Positions 35,493 to 44,243 of a stretch of DNA of 64,000 nt are shown in pieces. Location of the stretch: assembly GCA_018701215.1 (NCBI GenBank), contig JABIWH010000056.1, forward strand, positions 67,930 to 131,929, written 5' to 3'. Numbering within the stretch: position 1 is the first letter of the stretch; the number at the start of each line of letters is the position of its first letter. The notes below the pieces were generated by a model that was given only the letters and a program-made list of their open reading frames with translations, was not told the DNA's origin and searched no databases. The stretch is from Rhodospirillaceae bacterium. GTDB taxonomy: Bacteria; Pseudomonadota; Alphaproteobacteria; GCA-2731375. A program made the translations under genes and the position numbers.

Positions 35493-36284
35493 ATGTTTCA
35501 TTCCGCCGCGAAAATCATCTGGGCTATTGCCAGTCCTCTGAACCTGACGCTGCTGCTGTTGTGCCTGGGAAGCTTGTTGTTGTGGACCCGCTGGCGGCGT
35601 TTCGGCGTTTGGTTGGTCAGCGTTCTCACGCTCGCGTTAATGGCCATAGCGATCCTGCCAATTGGGGCATGGGTGTTGGCGCCGCTAGAGCGGCAGTTTC
35701 CGGTTTATGAGCTGGCCGCCGAGGCTCCCGTGACCGGCATTGTTCTGTTATCGGGCGCTGCCGTAGACCTCAAAACTTCCAGGCAAGTGGGGCATGCGGT
35801 ACCAGGCTATGCGGCGGACCGGTTGGTGGAATTTATCCGTCTGGCGCGGGCCTATCCCAAGGCCCGGTTGTTGATCTGTGGTGGCAATGCGGGCGTGGGC
35901 GGCGCCCGCGAAGGTCCGTTGATCGCCGAATATCTAATTGGCCGGGGTTTCCCGCGGCGCCGCTTCATGGTCGAGAACGCTTCCCGCGATACCCATGAAA
36001 ATGCCGTGTTGGGGCGAAAGTTGGCCCAACCAAAGGCCGGGGAGCAATGGTTATTAGTGACTTCGGCTTGGCATATGCCACGGGCCGTGGCGGCTTTCCG
36101 GGGCCAGAACTGGCCGGTTGTCGCTGCCCCGCCGATGGGTGCGAAGGGCGGTTCTGCCAAATTTACGCTGCGATTCGAGCTAAGAAGTGGTCTCGGGCAG
36201 ATTCGTACCGCCCTGCATGAATATCTTGGCTTGTTGGCTTATCGCCTGAACGGCCGTAGCCAGACCCTGTGGCCGGCGCCCTGA
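35493..36284 (+). CDS. YdcF/ElyC-like DUF218 membrane protein
   Basis: A 263-residue protein with two N-terminal membrane segments (about 10-30 and 37-60) and a DUF218 domain: GIVLLSGAAVD, LLICGGN and ENASRDTHENAV, then LLVTSAWHMPRAVAAF. ElyC/SanA proteins of this fold influence the envelope and lipid-carrier use. It converges with the carboxypeptidase gene, which fits an envelope role. Confidence 0.87.
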   Translation: MFHSAAKIIWAIASPLNLTLLLLCLGSLLLWTRWRRFGVWLVSVLTLALMAIAILPIGAWVLAPLERQFPVYELAAEAPVTGIVLLSGAAVDLKTSRQVGHAVPGYAADRLVEFIRLARAYPKARLLICGGNAGVGGAREGPLIAEYLIGRGFPRRRFMVENASRDTHENAVLGRKLAQPKAGEQWLLVTSAWHMPRAVAAFRGQNWPVVAAPPMGAKGGSAKFTLRFELRSGLGQIRTALHEYLGLLAYRLNGRSQTLWPAP

Positions 36285-36290
36285 GAAGCG

Positions 36291-37598
36291 TCAGCCGTGA
36301 TAAATGCCCGCCGCCAGGGATGCCTCCGCCGGCGCGACGGTTAGGCAATCAAACTTCGCGCTCTTGATACGGCGGCACAGCTCGCTGGCCTGACGTTCGT
36401 TCATGCCATGCACGCGGGCCCGGTAGAAAATCGTCCGATTATTTTCGATCGTCTCAATCGAAACCTTGGCCCGGCTCAACAGATCCGGCAAGGCCCCGGA
36501 TAGTTTGCGCAGATGCTGCTGCACCGAGGCAACATGGTTGAAGGCGCCAATCTGTACCGACCATGCGATGCCGTAATGGGGTATGAGTTTACTGGAGGAG
36601 ATTTTGTCGGCCAGGTTACCCAGGTTACTCGGTCCGGCCAGACGCAAGGGCTTTTGCCGGGGCAGGGGGACATGGCCAAAGCCATCCATGCGGCCCCGCG
36701 GCCGCACGTAATTATTCGGCAAACCCTTTCCATCGCTGCGCTGCAACCTGACAAAACCGTTGCTCAACAGTTTGCGCATGCGCCGATCACGGCTCTTGGC
36801 CGAGCGGCCGCCGAACAGTACGCCCACCAGGCGGCCTTCGTCGCGGCTGGCCGAGGCGACCAGATTGAAGCCCGAGGCGCGGATATAACCGGTTTTGATG
36901 CCGTCAACGCCTTGGACGCTGCCAACCAGGTTGTTGTGGTTGCGGTAGGTCTTGCCCCGGTAAGTGAATGACATCTTGGAGAAATAATCAAAATGCCGTG
37001 GGAAATCACGGCGAATGGCCAGGGCCAGTCGCGCCATGTCCCGCGCCGTGGAAAGCTGGCGGCGGTTCGGCAGGCCCGAGGCATTGCGGAAGGTGGTGCG
37101 GCTCATGCCAAGATCCCGGGCCCGACGGGTCATCAGCAAGGCGAATTTGAACTCTGTCCCGCCAATCGCCTCGGCCACCACGGTGGCCACGTCGTTGGCT
37201 GATTTTGTCACCAGCGCCAGGATCGCCTGACGCACCGTTATTGTTTCACCCCGTCGCAGGCCCAGTTTCGAGGCCGGCTGTCCCGCCGCCCGCCGCGACG
37301 CCTTCAAGCTCTGCTCCAAGCGCAGCTTGCCGTTGTCCAGCGCCTCGAACACCATGTAAAGGGTCATGATTTTTGTTAACGAAGCAGGATATTTGCGGGC
37401 ATCCACATTGCGGGCGACCAGAATTCGGCCATTTTCGCCGTCCACCACCATTTCGGCGTAACGGGACCGCGCCGATGCCGGTTGCATCAGGGATGCCGCC
37501 AATAGCAGTAAAACGGCGAACCCCAAAAGAGCCTTTGCCGGCAACCATGACGGACCTGACAATACAGGCCCGCTGGAAGGAATGTCACGAAGAGTCAC
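36291..37598 (-). CDS. D-alanyl-D-alanine carboxypeptidase with C-terminal SPOR domain
   Basis: A 435-residue exported protein with an N-terminal hydrophobic segment ALLGFAVLLLLAASLM. The three S11 peptidase motifs are SLTK (S-x-x-K), KSANDVA (S-x-N) and GIKTGYI (K-T-G). A linker leads to a SPOR domain (WSVQIGAFNHVASVQQHLRK) that binds denuded glycan at the septum. It trims the fifth D-Ala of peptidoglycan peptides in the periplasm. Confidence 0.93.
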   Translation of the reverse strand: MTLRDIPSSGPVLSGPSWLPAKALLGFAVLLLLAASLMQPASARSRYAEMVVDGENGRILVARNVDARKYPASLTKIMTLYMVFEALDNGKLRLEQSLKASRRAAGQPASKLGLRRGETITVRQAILALVTKSANDVATVVAEAIGGTEFKFALLMTRRARDLGMSRTTFRNASGLPNRRQLSTARDMARLALAIRRDFPRHFDYFSKMSFTYRGKTYRNHNNLVGSVQGVDGIKTGYIRASGFNLVASASRDEGRLVGVLFGGRSAKSRDRRMRKLLSNGFVRLQRSDGKGLPNNYVRPRGRMDGFGHVPLPRQKPLRLAGPSNLGNLADKISSSKLIPHYGIAWSVQIGAFNHVASVQQHLRKLSGALPDLLSRAKVSIETIENNRTIFYRARVHGMNERQASELCRRIKSAKFDCLTVAPAEASLAAGIYHG

Positions 37599-37803
37599 GG
37601 GACCCTAGCGGTTTGCGCGGTGAATGAATGCGGCACGTGCGGTCCAACAATTATGAAATCCAACACTACGTTAAACGAATCATAGTCAATAATAGGTAAA
37701 CAAATCGCATTTTAGCAAACGCAATTTCCTATTCCCCGCACACATTTACCGCCCCGGGCCAATGTAATGGATAATCTATTCTGCGGGATCATCGCAGTGC
37801 CGC

Positions 37804-37829
37804 GGCCTGGCCCGCCAGGCCCTTTTTTT
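37804..37829 (+). terminator. Orphan rho-independent terminator
   Basis: GGCCTGG (37804-37810) and CCAGGCC (37815-37821) close on a CCCG loop and are followed by CTTTTTTT. It points along the plus strand, yet no plus-strand gene precedes it: the carboxypeptidase at 37598 is on the other strand. Between 37599 and 37803 I see no convincing gene, only an A+T-rich stretch and a small CTGCG/CGCAG hairpin near 37780-37797. It may end a small RNA. Confidence 0.8.
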
Positions 37830-37868
37830 GCAGATTTCCTGGCAGGCCCCACCGCAGCGCAAAAAATT

Positions 37869-37944
37869 ATGCTGCGTTGCACAATTTTATCATTGACAAA
37901 TGGCTTGGGACGCCTATTTTTACCTCATGTTGCATTGCAGCATA
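37869..37944 (+). promoter_or_regulatory. Phasin promoter with paired TGC-box operators (PhaR-like)
   Basis: TTGACA (37893-37898) and TATTTT (37915-37920) with a 16-bp spacer make a strong promoter. ATGCTGCGTTGCACAA (37869-37884) lies just before the -35, and its near inverted copy TGTTGCATTGCAGCAT (37928-37943) just after the -10. Both contain CTGC-N3-GCA, close to the TGC-rich sites bound by PhaR in other alphaproteobacteria. Occupation of both would cover the promoter. No phaR gene is in the window. Confidence 0.72.
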
Positions 37945-38002
37945 ACAATTTTTTGCGGACCTCCGCCGCCGGGCAGACGCCAACCAAAAGAGAGATTTGA
38001 GT

Positions 38003-38518
38003 ATGACCAGCAAGAACACTAAGCAGGACAACAAGCAGGCCGATGCGGCCAAGACCGCCGAAGCCATCGCGGCCGCCGGCCAGGAAACCCTTCGCGGTTT
38101 TGCCAAGGCCAGCACCGAGGGCTATGAAAAAGCTTTCGGCGGCATGCGCGAAAAGGCCGAGGAAATGTTCCAGGGCTATGGCGAACTGGCCGATAGCAGC
38201 AAGCAGAACATGGAAGCTTGGAACGATGCCAGCGCCGCATATGGCAAGGGCATGGAAGCCATCAGCGGTCAATGGATGAACTTTGCCAAGCAGATGCTGG
38301 ATAGCAACGTGCAGGCGACGAAGGCGATTCTAGGCGCCAAATCCCTGAACGAAGCCATGGAAATGCAATCCGAATACGCGCGCGGCAGCTTCGACGGCAT
38401 GATGGCCCAGGGCACCAAGGTTGGTGAGCTGGCGACCAAGGTTGCCCAGGAGGCAGCCGAGCCGATCAACGCCCAATTCACCGCTTCGGTGGAGAAATGG
38501 CGCAAGAACGCGGCCTAA
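38003..38518 (+). CDS. Phasin family protein (PHA granule-associated)
   Basis: About 171 residues from ATG 38003, 8 bp after AGAGAG. It is rich in Ala, Lys and Glu, wholly helical in character, with no membrane segment. The blocks NMEAWNDASAAYGKGMEAIS and KSLNEAMEMQSEYARGSFDG match the phasin_2 family. Phasins coat polyhydroxyalkanoate granules and set their size and number. The gene has its own promoter and is followed by two terminators, so it is monocistronic. Confidence 0.93.
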   Translation: MTSKNTKQDNKQADAAKTAEAIAAAGQETLRGFAKASTEGYEKAFGGMREKAEEMFQGYGELADSSKQNMEAWNDASAAYGKGMEAISGQWMNFAKQMLDSNVQATKAILGAKSLNEAMEMQSEYARGSFDGMMAQGTKVGELATKVAQEAAEPINAQFTASVEKWRKNAA

Positions 38519-38563
38519 TGGCCGCATAGCAGCCCGGCTCTTCGAAGCCGGGCGCTATAGAGA

Positions 38564-38594
38564 AGGGCCCGGATCCTCCCACCGGGCCCTTTTT
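38564..38594 (+). terminator. Phasin terminator 1
   Basis: AGGGCCCGG (38564-38572) pairs with CCGGGCCCT (38582-38590), followed by a T run. A shorter hairpin without a T run (38532-38553) precedes it. Confidence 0.9.
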
Positions 38595-38622
38595 CTATGG
38601 CCATTTTCCCTGCCCTCGGAGC

Positions 38623-38648
38623 GCCCGGCACATGGCCGGGCTTTTTTT
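38623..38648 (+). terminator. Phasin terminator 2
   Basis: GCCCGGC (38623-38629), loop ACATG, GCCGGGC (38635-38641) and seven Ts. It backs up the first terminator. The rest of 38519-38832 holds no gene that I can support. Confidence 0.88.
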
Positions 38649-38832
38649 GCCTTTTTTTTAAGACCTCCAATCTACTATCGTGGTGTTTAGCCCCTTCCAA
38701 TATGATGGAAATGGCCGATATGATAGGAAGGTGGCGTAACTTGCCCCGTTTTTTGTGACAATGAGATTTCATTGACATGATTGGGGCGGGTTGGATCGCG
38801 GCTACGAGACCCGGTTAGGAGGCCCAGTGGGC

Positions 38833-39267
38833 ATGCGCGACCGTAACGGTCAGGACTGGATGGCAGGATGTGGCACTGGTGGCGACGCCGGCAGATCCGT
38901 CGCCTATGGTGCTGGGCCCAGGCTGGCCGGCGGCGGGCAAGACGATGATCGGGATGGCGGCGGACCTGATGGCGGGGGCACGGATGTTGTTACCAAGACC
39001 AGCCCGAAGACCAAGAAACCATCCATGTACCGCGTGCTGTTGTTGAACGATGATTACACGCCCATGGAGTTTGTGGTCCATGTCCTGGAGCGCTACTTTA
39101 ACAAGGACCAACAGGAAGCGACGCAAATCATGCTGCATGTGCACCAGAAGGGGGTTGGTGTCTGTGGCATATTCCCATTTGAAATAGCGGAGACAAAGGT
39201 GATGCAGGTGACTGATCTGGCCCGCAAGAACCAACATCCGCTGCAATGTACGATGGAAAAAGTCTAG
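38833..39267 (+). CDS. clpS: ClpS, ClpA adaptor for N-end-rule substrates
   Basis: About 144 residues from ATG 38833, 10 bp after AGGAGG; GTG 38827, at 4 bp, is also possible. The folded domain begins at PSMYRVLLLNDDYTPMEFVV and continues through VGVCGIFPFEIAETKV to QHPLQCTMEKV, with the residues that bind N-end-rule termini and ClpA. The N-terminal 55-60 residues are an unusually long glycine-rich tail. The stop TAG overlaps the clpA GTG by one base. Confidence 0.93.
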   Translation: MRDRNGQDWMAGCGTGGDAGRSVAYGAGPRLAGGGQDDDRDGGGPDGGGTDVVTKTSPKTKKPSMYRVLLLNDDYTPMEFVVHVLERYFNKDQQEATQIMLHVHQKGVGVCGIFPFEIAETKVMQVTDLARKNQHPLQCTMEKV

Positions 39268-41657
39268 TGGCATCATTCGCGACGGAATTGGAACAAAGCC
39301 TGCATCGGGCGCTACGCAGCGCCAACGAACGCCGGCATGAATTTGCAACCCTGGAACATCTGTTGCTGGCGTTGTGCGATGACAATGACGCGCGCTCGGT
39401 ATTGCGCGCCTGCAACGTGGAGATTGACCAATTGCGGGGACAATTGGCTGATTACCTGGACGAGGATCTAGCCTCGCTGACGGTTGAGGACGAGGAGGAG
39501 GCGAAGCCCACCGCCGGCTTCCAACGCGTCATCCAGCGCGCCGTCTATCATGTGCAGTCGTCGGGCCGGGACGAGGTCACCGGGGCCAATGTTCTGGTCG
39601 CGATCTTTGCCGAGCGCGAGAGCCATGCGGTCTACTTCCTGCAGGAACAGGATATGACCCGCCTGGATGCGGTCAGCTATATCTCCCACGGCGTGGCGAA
39701 AACACCGGGTATGAGCACCGAACGCACGGTGCATGGCACGGATGAAAAGGAAGAGGACGAAAGCGGCGTCAAATCCGGCGACGAAGCCCTGGCCGCCTAT
39801 TGCGTCGACCTCAATGACAAAGCGCGCAGCGGCCGCATTGATCCGGTCATCGGGCGGGAGGAAGAGCTGGAACGGACTATTCAGATCCTCTGCCGGCGGC
39901 AAAAGAACAATCCATTGCTGGTCGGCGACCCCGGCGTGGGCAAGACCGCCATCGCCGAAGGCCTGGCGCGCCGGGTGGTTCTGGGCGAAGTGCCCGAGGT
40001 GTTGCGCGAAACCACGATCTATTCCCTGGATATGGGCGCCTTGTTGGCCGGTACGCGTTATCGCGGTGATTTCGAAGAGCGCCTGAAGGCGGTCATCACC
40101 GAGCTGGAAAATCACGACGATGCAATTCTGTTTATTGACGAAATCCATACGGTGATCGGCGCCGGTGCCACCTCTGGCGGCGCCATGGATGCCTCCAACA
40201 TGTTGAAGCCGGCCTTGGCCTCCGGCACCATCCGATGCATGGGTTCCACCACTTACAAGGAATACCGCGGCTATATCGAGAAGGACCGGGCCTTGTTGCG
40301 GCGCTTTCAAAAAATCGACGTCAACGAGCCTACCGTGGATGATGCGGTCAAGATTCTGAAAGGCCTGAAGCCTTATTTCGAGGATTACCACAACATCCGA
40401 TACACCGGCGACGCCATCAAGGCGGCGGTGGAACTGTCGGCGAAATATATCAATGACCGCAAGCTGCCCGACAAGGCGATCGATGTGATCGACGAAGTGG
40501 GCGCGGCCCAGATGCTGCTGCCCGAGCATCGGCGCAAGAAAACCATCTCGGTCAAGGATGTCGAGAATGTGGTGGCCAAGATTGCCCGCATTCCGCCGAA
40601 AACCGTCTCCAAGGATGACCGGGCCAGCTTGGCCAATCTGGAAGGCGAATTGACGGACGTGGTGTTTGGCCAGGATCAGGCCATTGATGCCCTGGCGACG
40701 GCCCTGAAAATGTCCCGCGCCGGCCTGCGGGAGCCTGAAAAACCCATCGGCAGCTACTTGTTTTCGGGCCCCACCGGTGTCGGCAAGACCGAAGTGGCGC
40801 GGCAACTGGCCAAGATCATGGGCATGGAAATGGTCCGCTTCGATATGTCCGAATATATGGAACGGCACACGGTCAGCCGCCTGATTGGCGCGCCGCCCGG
40901 ATATGTCGGCTTTGATCAGGGCGGTATGTTGACCGATGCCATTGATCAAAACCCGCATGCGGTGTTGCTGCTGGACGAGATCGAGAAAGCCCATCCGGAT
41001 CTGTTCAACATTCTGTTGCAGATCATGGACTACGGCAAACTGACCGATCACAACGGCAAGCATATTGATTTCCGCAACGTGGTGCTGATCATGACCACCA
41101 ACGCGGGTGCTTCGGAAATGTCGAAAATGGCCATCGGCTTCGGCCGGGAAAACCGGGTCGGCGCCGATGAGGAGGCCATTGACCGCCTGTTCACACCGGA
41201 ATTCCGCAATCGCCTGGACGCGACCATCAGCTTCTCGGCCCTGCCGCCGGAGGTGATTTCCAAGGTCGTGGACAAGTTCATTGGTGAACTTGAAGATCAG
41301 TTGAGCGAACGCAAGGTTGCCATCAAGCTGACCACGGCGGCCCGCGACTGGTTGGCGGAAAAGGGCTATGACCAGCTTTATGGCGCCCGTCCCCTGGGCC
41401 GGATCATCCAGGAAAAGGTGAAGAAGCCTTTGGCGGATGAATTGTTGTTCGGCAGCTTGGCCAAGGGCGGTCAGGTGGCGATTGACGTTGTCGATGGCCA
41501 GCTGAGCTTCGAGTTCCAGGCCAAGGAGAAACGGCCCCCTGGCAACAAGGGCGGCAGCGGCAAGAAAGGCGATGACGGCAGTGATGGCAAGAGTGGCGGC
41601 GGCCCCGCCGATCCGGAAACACCGAACGGTGACAAGATTCCAGAATTGGTCACCTGA
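39267..41657 (+). CDS. clpA: ClpA, ATPase subunit of ClpAP protease
   Basis: About 796 residues. I prefer GTG 39267 (VASFATELEQSLHRALRSAN), which overlaps the clpS stop and follows GGAAAAAG, over ATG 39246. It has an N-domain, then two AAA+ modules: GDPGVGKTAIAEGLA with AILFIDEIHTVIGAG, and SGPTGVGKTEVARQLA with VLLLDEIEKAHPD. The C-terminal tail of about 50 residues is Gly/Lys-rich. ClpA unfolds substrates and feeds them to ClpP, guided by ClpS. No clpP is nearby. Confidence 0.97.
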   Translation: MASFATELEQSLHRALRSANERRHEFATLEHLLLALCDDNDARSVLRACNVEIDQLRGQLADYLDEDLASLTVEDEEEAKPTAGFQRVIQRAVYHVQSSGRDEVTGANVLVAIFAERESHAVYFLQEQDMTRLDAVSYISHGVAKTPGMSTERTVHGTDEKEEDESGVKSGDEALAAYCVDLNDKARSGRIDPVIGREEELERTIQILCRRQKNNPLLVGDPGVGKTAIAEGLARRVVLGEVPEVLRETTIYSLDMGALLAGTRYRGDFEERLKAVITELENHDDAILFIDEIHTVIGAGATSGGAMDASNMLKPALASGTIRCMGSTTYKEYRGYIEKDRALLRRFQKIDVNEPTVDDAVKILKGLKPYFEDYHNIRYTGDAIKAAVELSAKYINDRKLPDKAIDVIDEVGAAQMLLPEHRRKKTISVKDVENVVAKIARIPPKTVSKDDRASLANLEGELTDVVFGQDQAIDALATALKMSRAGLREPEKPIGSYLFSGPTGVGKTEVARQLAKIMGMEMVRFDMSEYMERHTVSRLIGAPPGYVGFDQGGMLTDAIDQNPHAVLLLDEIEKAHPDLFNILLQIMDYGKLTDHNGKHIDFRNVVLIMTTNAGASEMSKMAIGFGRENRVGADEEAIDRLFTPEFRNRLDATISFSALPPEVISKVVDKFIGELEDQLSERKVAIKLTTAARDWLAEKGYDQLYGARPLGRIIQEKVKKPLADELLFGSLAKGGQVAIDVVDGQLSFEFQAKEKRPPGNKGGSGKKGDDGSDGKSGGGPADPETPNGDKIPELVT

Positions 41658-41832
41658 CGACTAGCACATGTTTCTTCAAAACATGCTCAGACTGTTAAGA
41701 AAAGAGCAATTGAAGCAATAATCTAAGTTGCGCCAAACAAGTCTTGGGCGACTCCGATTAATTGCAAATTGCTCTAATATCATCGCCTGGTATTGTTGCT
41801 GACACGAAGATGTTGCCACCAAAGCGAGAGCC

Positions 41833-42165
41833 ATGATGCCTGAAACGCCGCGATATCTATTGATCGTCAACGCCGAGATCGAACCTTCGGTCGAGGCTGC
41901 CTGGAACAAATGGTATGACGAGGAACACCTGCCCGATGCCCTGGCTTGTCCCGGCGTTTTGTCCGGTAACCGATATGTCTCGGTCGGGGACGCCAGCCTG
42001 ACCAGGGACGGTGGCAAATCTACTTCATCTGCACGGTCTTATGTGGCGGTCTATGAGCTTAGCGGGCCGGAGGCTTTGGAAACGCCCGAATTCATCGAAA
42101 TGCGGGGTTGGTACCAGTTCACCGACAAGATCATCGCCCGCACTCAGGTTTTCGAGAAGATCTAA
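41833..42165 (+). CDS. DUF4286 family protein
   Basis: A 110-residue protein; ATG 41833 and 41836 are both possible, with GAGAG upstream. YLLIVNAEIEPSVEAAWNKW and YDEEHLPDALACPGVLSGNR match DUF4286, a dimeric ferredoxin-like alpha/beta barrel fold related to EthD and NIPSNAP-type proteins. The role is unknown. It converges with the PhyH gene with a 4-bp overlap. Confidence 0.78.
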   Translation: MMPETPRYLLIVNAEIEPSVEAAWNKWYDEEHLPDALACPGVLSGNRYVSVGDASLTRDGGKSTSSARSYVAVYELSGPEALETPEFIEMRGWYQFTDKIIARTQVFEKI

Positions 42166-43070
42166 CCTTCGCCACCGCCTGACGTACCGGCGGAATTCTG
42201 TCCGATCACGGTAAAGAACGAGGCCGACTTGGGCTGTTGCGGCAATTCCACCTGCAACGGGATCATGCGGGCCGTGCGGCTGGCCTGGCCGCGCACGATG
42301 GTGCCCTCCAATGTGGACGGCATGGGATTCCGGGCGATGGGCACCGCATCCGCCGCGCTGTAGACGCAGATATAAATTCCGCGGCGGCGGTCGGCCGATA
42401 GGTTGGCTTCGCTGCCATGTTGCAGGCGGGTATGCATCAGACAGACGGCGCCGGCCTTGCCCTCGATGGGAACCTGCCGGGCGATATAATCCTGCTCCAA
42501 CGCAGGCGCCACCATGCCGGTGAAAGCGCCGTCCTGGAACAGACTGTCGATGGTGCCCTTATGGGTGCCCGGCACCACCATCAGACAGCCGTTTTCCTCG
42601 TCAACGTCGTCCAACAGCAATAGCGCCGTGACAACGTCATCATTGGTATGCGGCGTGTAGGGAAAGTCCTGATGATAGCGGACCACGGTTTCGCTGCCTG
42701 GCAGTTTCGAATTGATCTTGCAATGGTGATATTTAACATCCGGGCCGATCAGATCGGCGACCATGTCGACCATGGGCGCATCGGTCATGACGGCATGGAA
42801 ATGCTCGGATACTTCGCACGGGTTATTGATCCGCCGCAGGGCCGGCTGTTCGGCGGAATGCTCTTCCCCCATGTCGAAGCGCGGCCGGTCGTCCACCGTG
42901 GGCGGGCCATAGGGTTCTGTGTGGCCCCGGCTTTCCTCGCCCCAGTCATCCATCTGCCGGCGTAGCTTTGCCAAGGTGGCATCATCAACCGCGCCGTCCA
43001 TGACCAGATAGCCGTCACGCCAGAATATCTCCTGTTGCGCGGGGGAAAGGATCTTGCCTGTTTCCGTCAT
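42162..43070 (-). CDS. Phytanoyl-CoA dioxygenase (PhyH) family protein
   Basis: A 302-residue Fe(II)/2-oxoglutarate enzyme. YHQDFPYTPHTNDDV has the H-x-D iron pair, LMHTRLQHGSEANLSADRRR the distal His and the 2-oxoglutarate Arg. FWRDGYLVMDGAV is the usual N-terminal PhyH block. Bacterial members hydroxylate very varied substrates such as amino acids, ectoine or phosphonates. It is divergent from the SDR at 43179. Confidence 0.88.
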   Translation of the reverse strand: MTETGKILSPAQQEIFWRDGYLVMDGAVDDATLAKLRRQMDDWGEESRGHTEPYGPPTVDDRPRFDMGEEHSAEQPALRRINNPCEVSEHFHAVMTDAPMVDMVADLIGPDVKYHHCKINSKLPGSETVVRYHQDFPYTPHTNDDVVTALLLLDDVDEENGCLMVVPGTHKGTIDSLFQDGAFTGMVAPALEQDYIARQVPIEGKAGAVCLMHTRLQHGSEANLSADRRRGIYICVYSAADAVPIARNPMPSTLEGTIVRGQASRTARMIPLQVELPQQPKSASFFTVIGQNSAGTSGGGEG

Positions 43071-43178
43071 CCTGTTTGGCCTCTTTGTAACTCTTCAAAC
43101 ATTTATCCCTGAAGTCGCGGCTTGCGTCCAGCCTACATTCAGATCACAAATAGGCGGTAGCAATTCCAAGGGTTTTCC

Positions 43179-43973
43179 ATGCGCCTGAAAGACAAAGTCG
43201 CGATCATCACCGGCGCCGGCCAAAGCGAAGCCGACGGTATGGGTAACGGGCGGGCGACGGCGCTGTCCTTTGCCCGCCAGGGCGCGAAACTGATGCTGGC
43301 GAACCGCTCCAGCCCTTCCATGGACGAGACCGCGCGGCAGGTCCGCGCCGAGGGCTTCGCGGTCGAAAGCATGCTGGCCGATATCACGAACGAGGATGAT
43401 TGCCGCCAACTGATGGCCGCCACCACTCAAGCCTTTGGCCGGATCGATATCCTGCATAATAATGTCGGTGCCGGCACGGTGGAGGGCGATACTGCCGATA
43501 TCGACCTGGCGGCCTGGCGGCAATGCCTGGAGATGAACCTGACCGGGCCAATGTTGTTGTCCAAGCATGTGCTGCCCATCATGCGGGCGCAGCAATCGGG
43601 CTGCATTACCCATACCAGTTCCGTTGCTTCCGTTGCCTCGCTACCTCTGATCGCCTATAAGGCGGCGAAATCCGCGCTGAATGAATTCTGCCGCTGGCTG
43701 GCCTTCGAGAACGGGCCCTACAATATCCGCTGCAATGTCTTGATGTTGGGTCTGATGGACACGCCAACGGCGATCGAGATGTATCATCAAAACAGCGGCC
43801 TGCCCCATGACGAGATCCGCCGCCAGCGCGCAGAACTGCCCCGCATGGGGCGCATGGGCGATGCCTGGGACGCCGCCGCCGCCGCTTTGTTTCTGGCCTC
43901 TGACGCGGCTGCCTATATTACCGGCGCGGTCATCCCCGTGGATGGCGGCCTCACCACAAGGGTTGGCTCATGA
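43179..43973 (+). CDS. Short-chain dehydrogenase/reductase
   Basis: A 264-residue SDR with the variant nucleotide loop TGAGQSEADGMGNGRA, NNVG after strand 4, THTSSVASVASLPLIAYKAA holding the Ser and Y-x-x-x-K, and the usual C-terminal GAVIPVDGGLT. The glycine loop is longer than the normal T-G-x3-G-x-G. The substrate is unknown. Its stop overlaps the slyX ATG as ATGA. Confidence 0.9.
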   Translation: MRLKDKVAIITGAGQSEADGMGNGRATALSFARQGAKLMLANRSSPSMDETARQVRAEGFAVESMLADITNEDDCRQLMAATTQAFGRIDILHNNVGAGTVEGDTADIDLAAWRQCLEMNLTGPMLLSKHVLPIMRAQQSGCITHTSSVASVASLPLIAYKAAKSALNEFCRWLAFENGPYNIRCNVLMLGLMDTPTAIEMYHQNSGLPHDEIRRQRAELPRMGRMGDAWDAAAAALFLASDAAAYITGAVIPVDGGLTTRVGS

Positions 43974-44191
43974 GCGAAATGGATGATCTGCGGCAGCGTC
44001 TGATGGCGCTGGAAAGCCACAGCGCCCATCAGGACGGTACCATCGAGGATTTGTCCGAGATGGTAAGCCAGCAATGGACCGAGATCGAGACCCTGCGCCA
44101 GACCCTGGCCGAGCTGCGCGCGCGCCTGGGCCGCGTCGAGGACGATGTTGCGCCCGCCGCGCCCGACGACCAGCCGCCGCCGCATTATTGA
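43970..44191 (+). CDS. slyX: SlyX family protein
   Basis: A 73-residue coiled-coil protein: LRQRLMALESHSAHQDGTIE and LSEMVSQQWTEIETLRQTLA show heptads over most of its length, and the DQPPPHY end is the SlyX hallmark. The function is not established. It overlaps the SDR stop by 4 bp and converges with the OsmC selenoprotein gene. Confidence 0.93.
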   Translation: MSEMDDLRQRLMALESHSAHQDGTIEDLSEMVSQQWTEIETLRQTLAELRARLGRVEDDVAPAAPDDQPPPHY

Positions 44192-44243
44192 AACCTCTAA
44201 ATCCCGCTCGTTTAGCGCTGCCGCCTATGGCGCCTAAACCGTT

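Noticed and set aside
37767..38000. Plus-strand 77-codon frame before the phasin gene
   Set aside because: It contains the orphan terminator, the phasin promoter and both operator boxes and has no recognisable sequence, so it is not a gene.
39468..41063. 531-codon minus-strand frame inside clpA
   Set aside because: clpA is certain; the antisense frame has shadow composition only.
41658..41700. Hairpin after clpA (ACATGTTT/AAACATGT-like)
   Set aside because: The stem is short and A+T-rich with no T run, so it is too weak to call a terminator.
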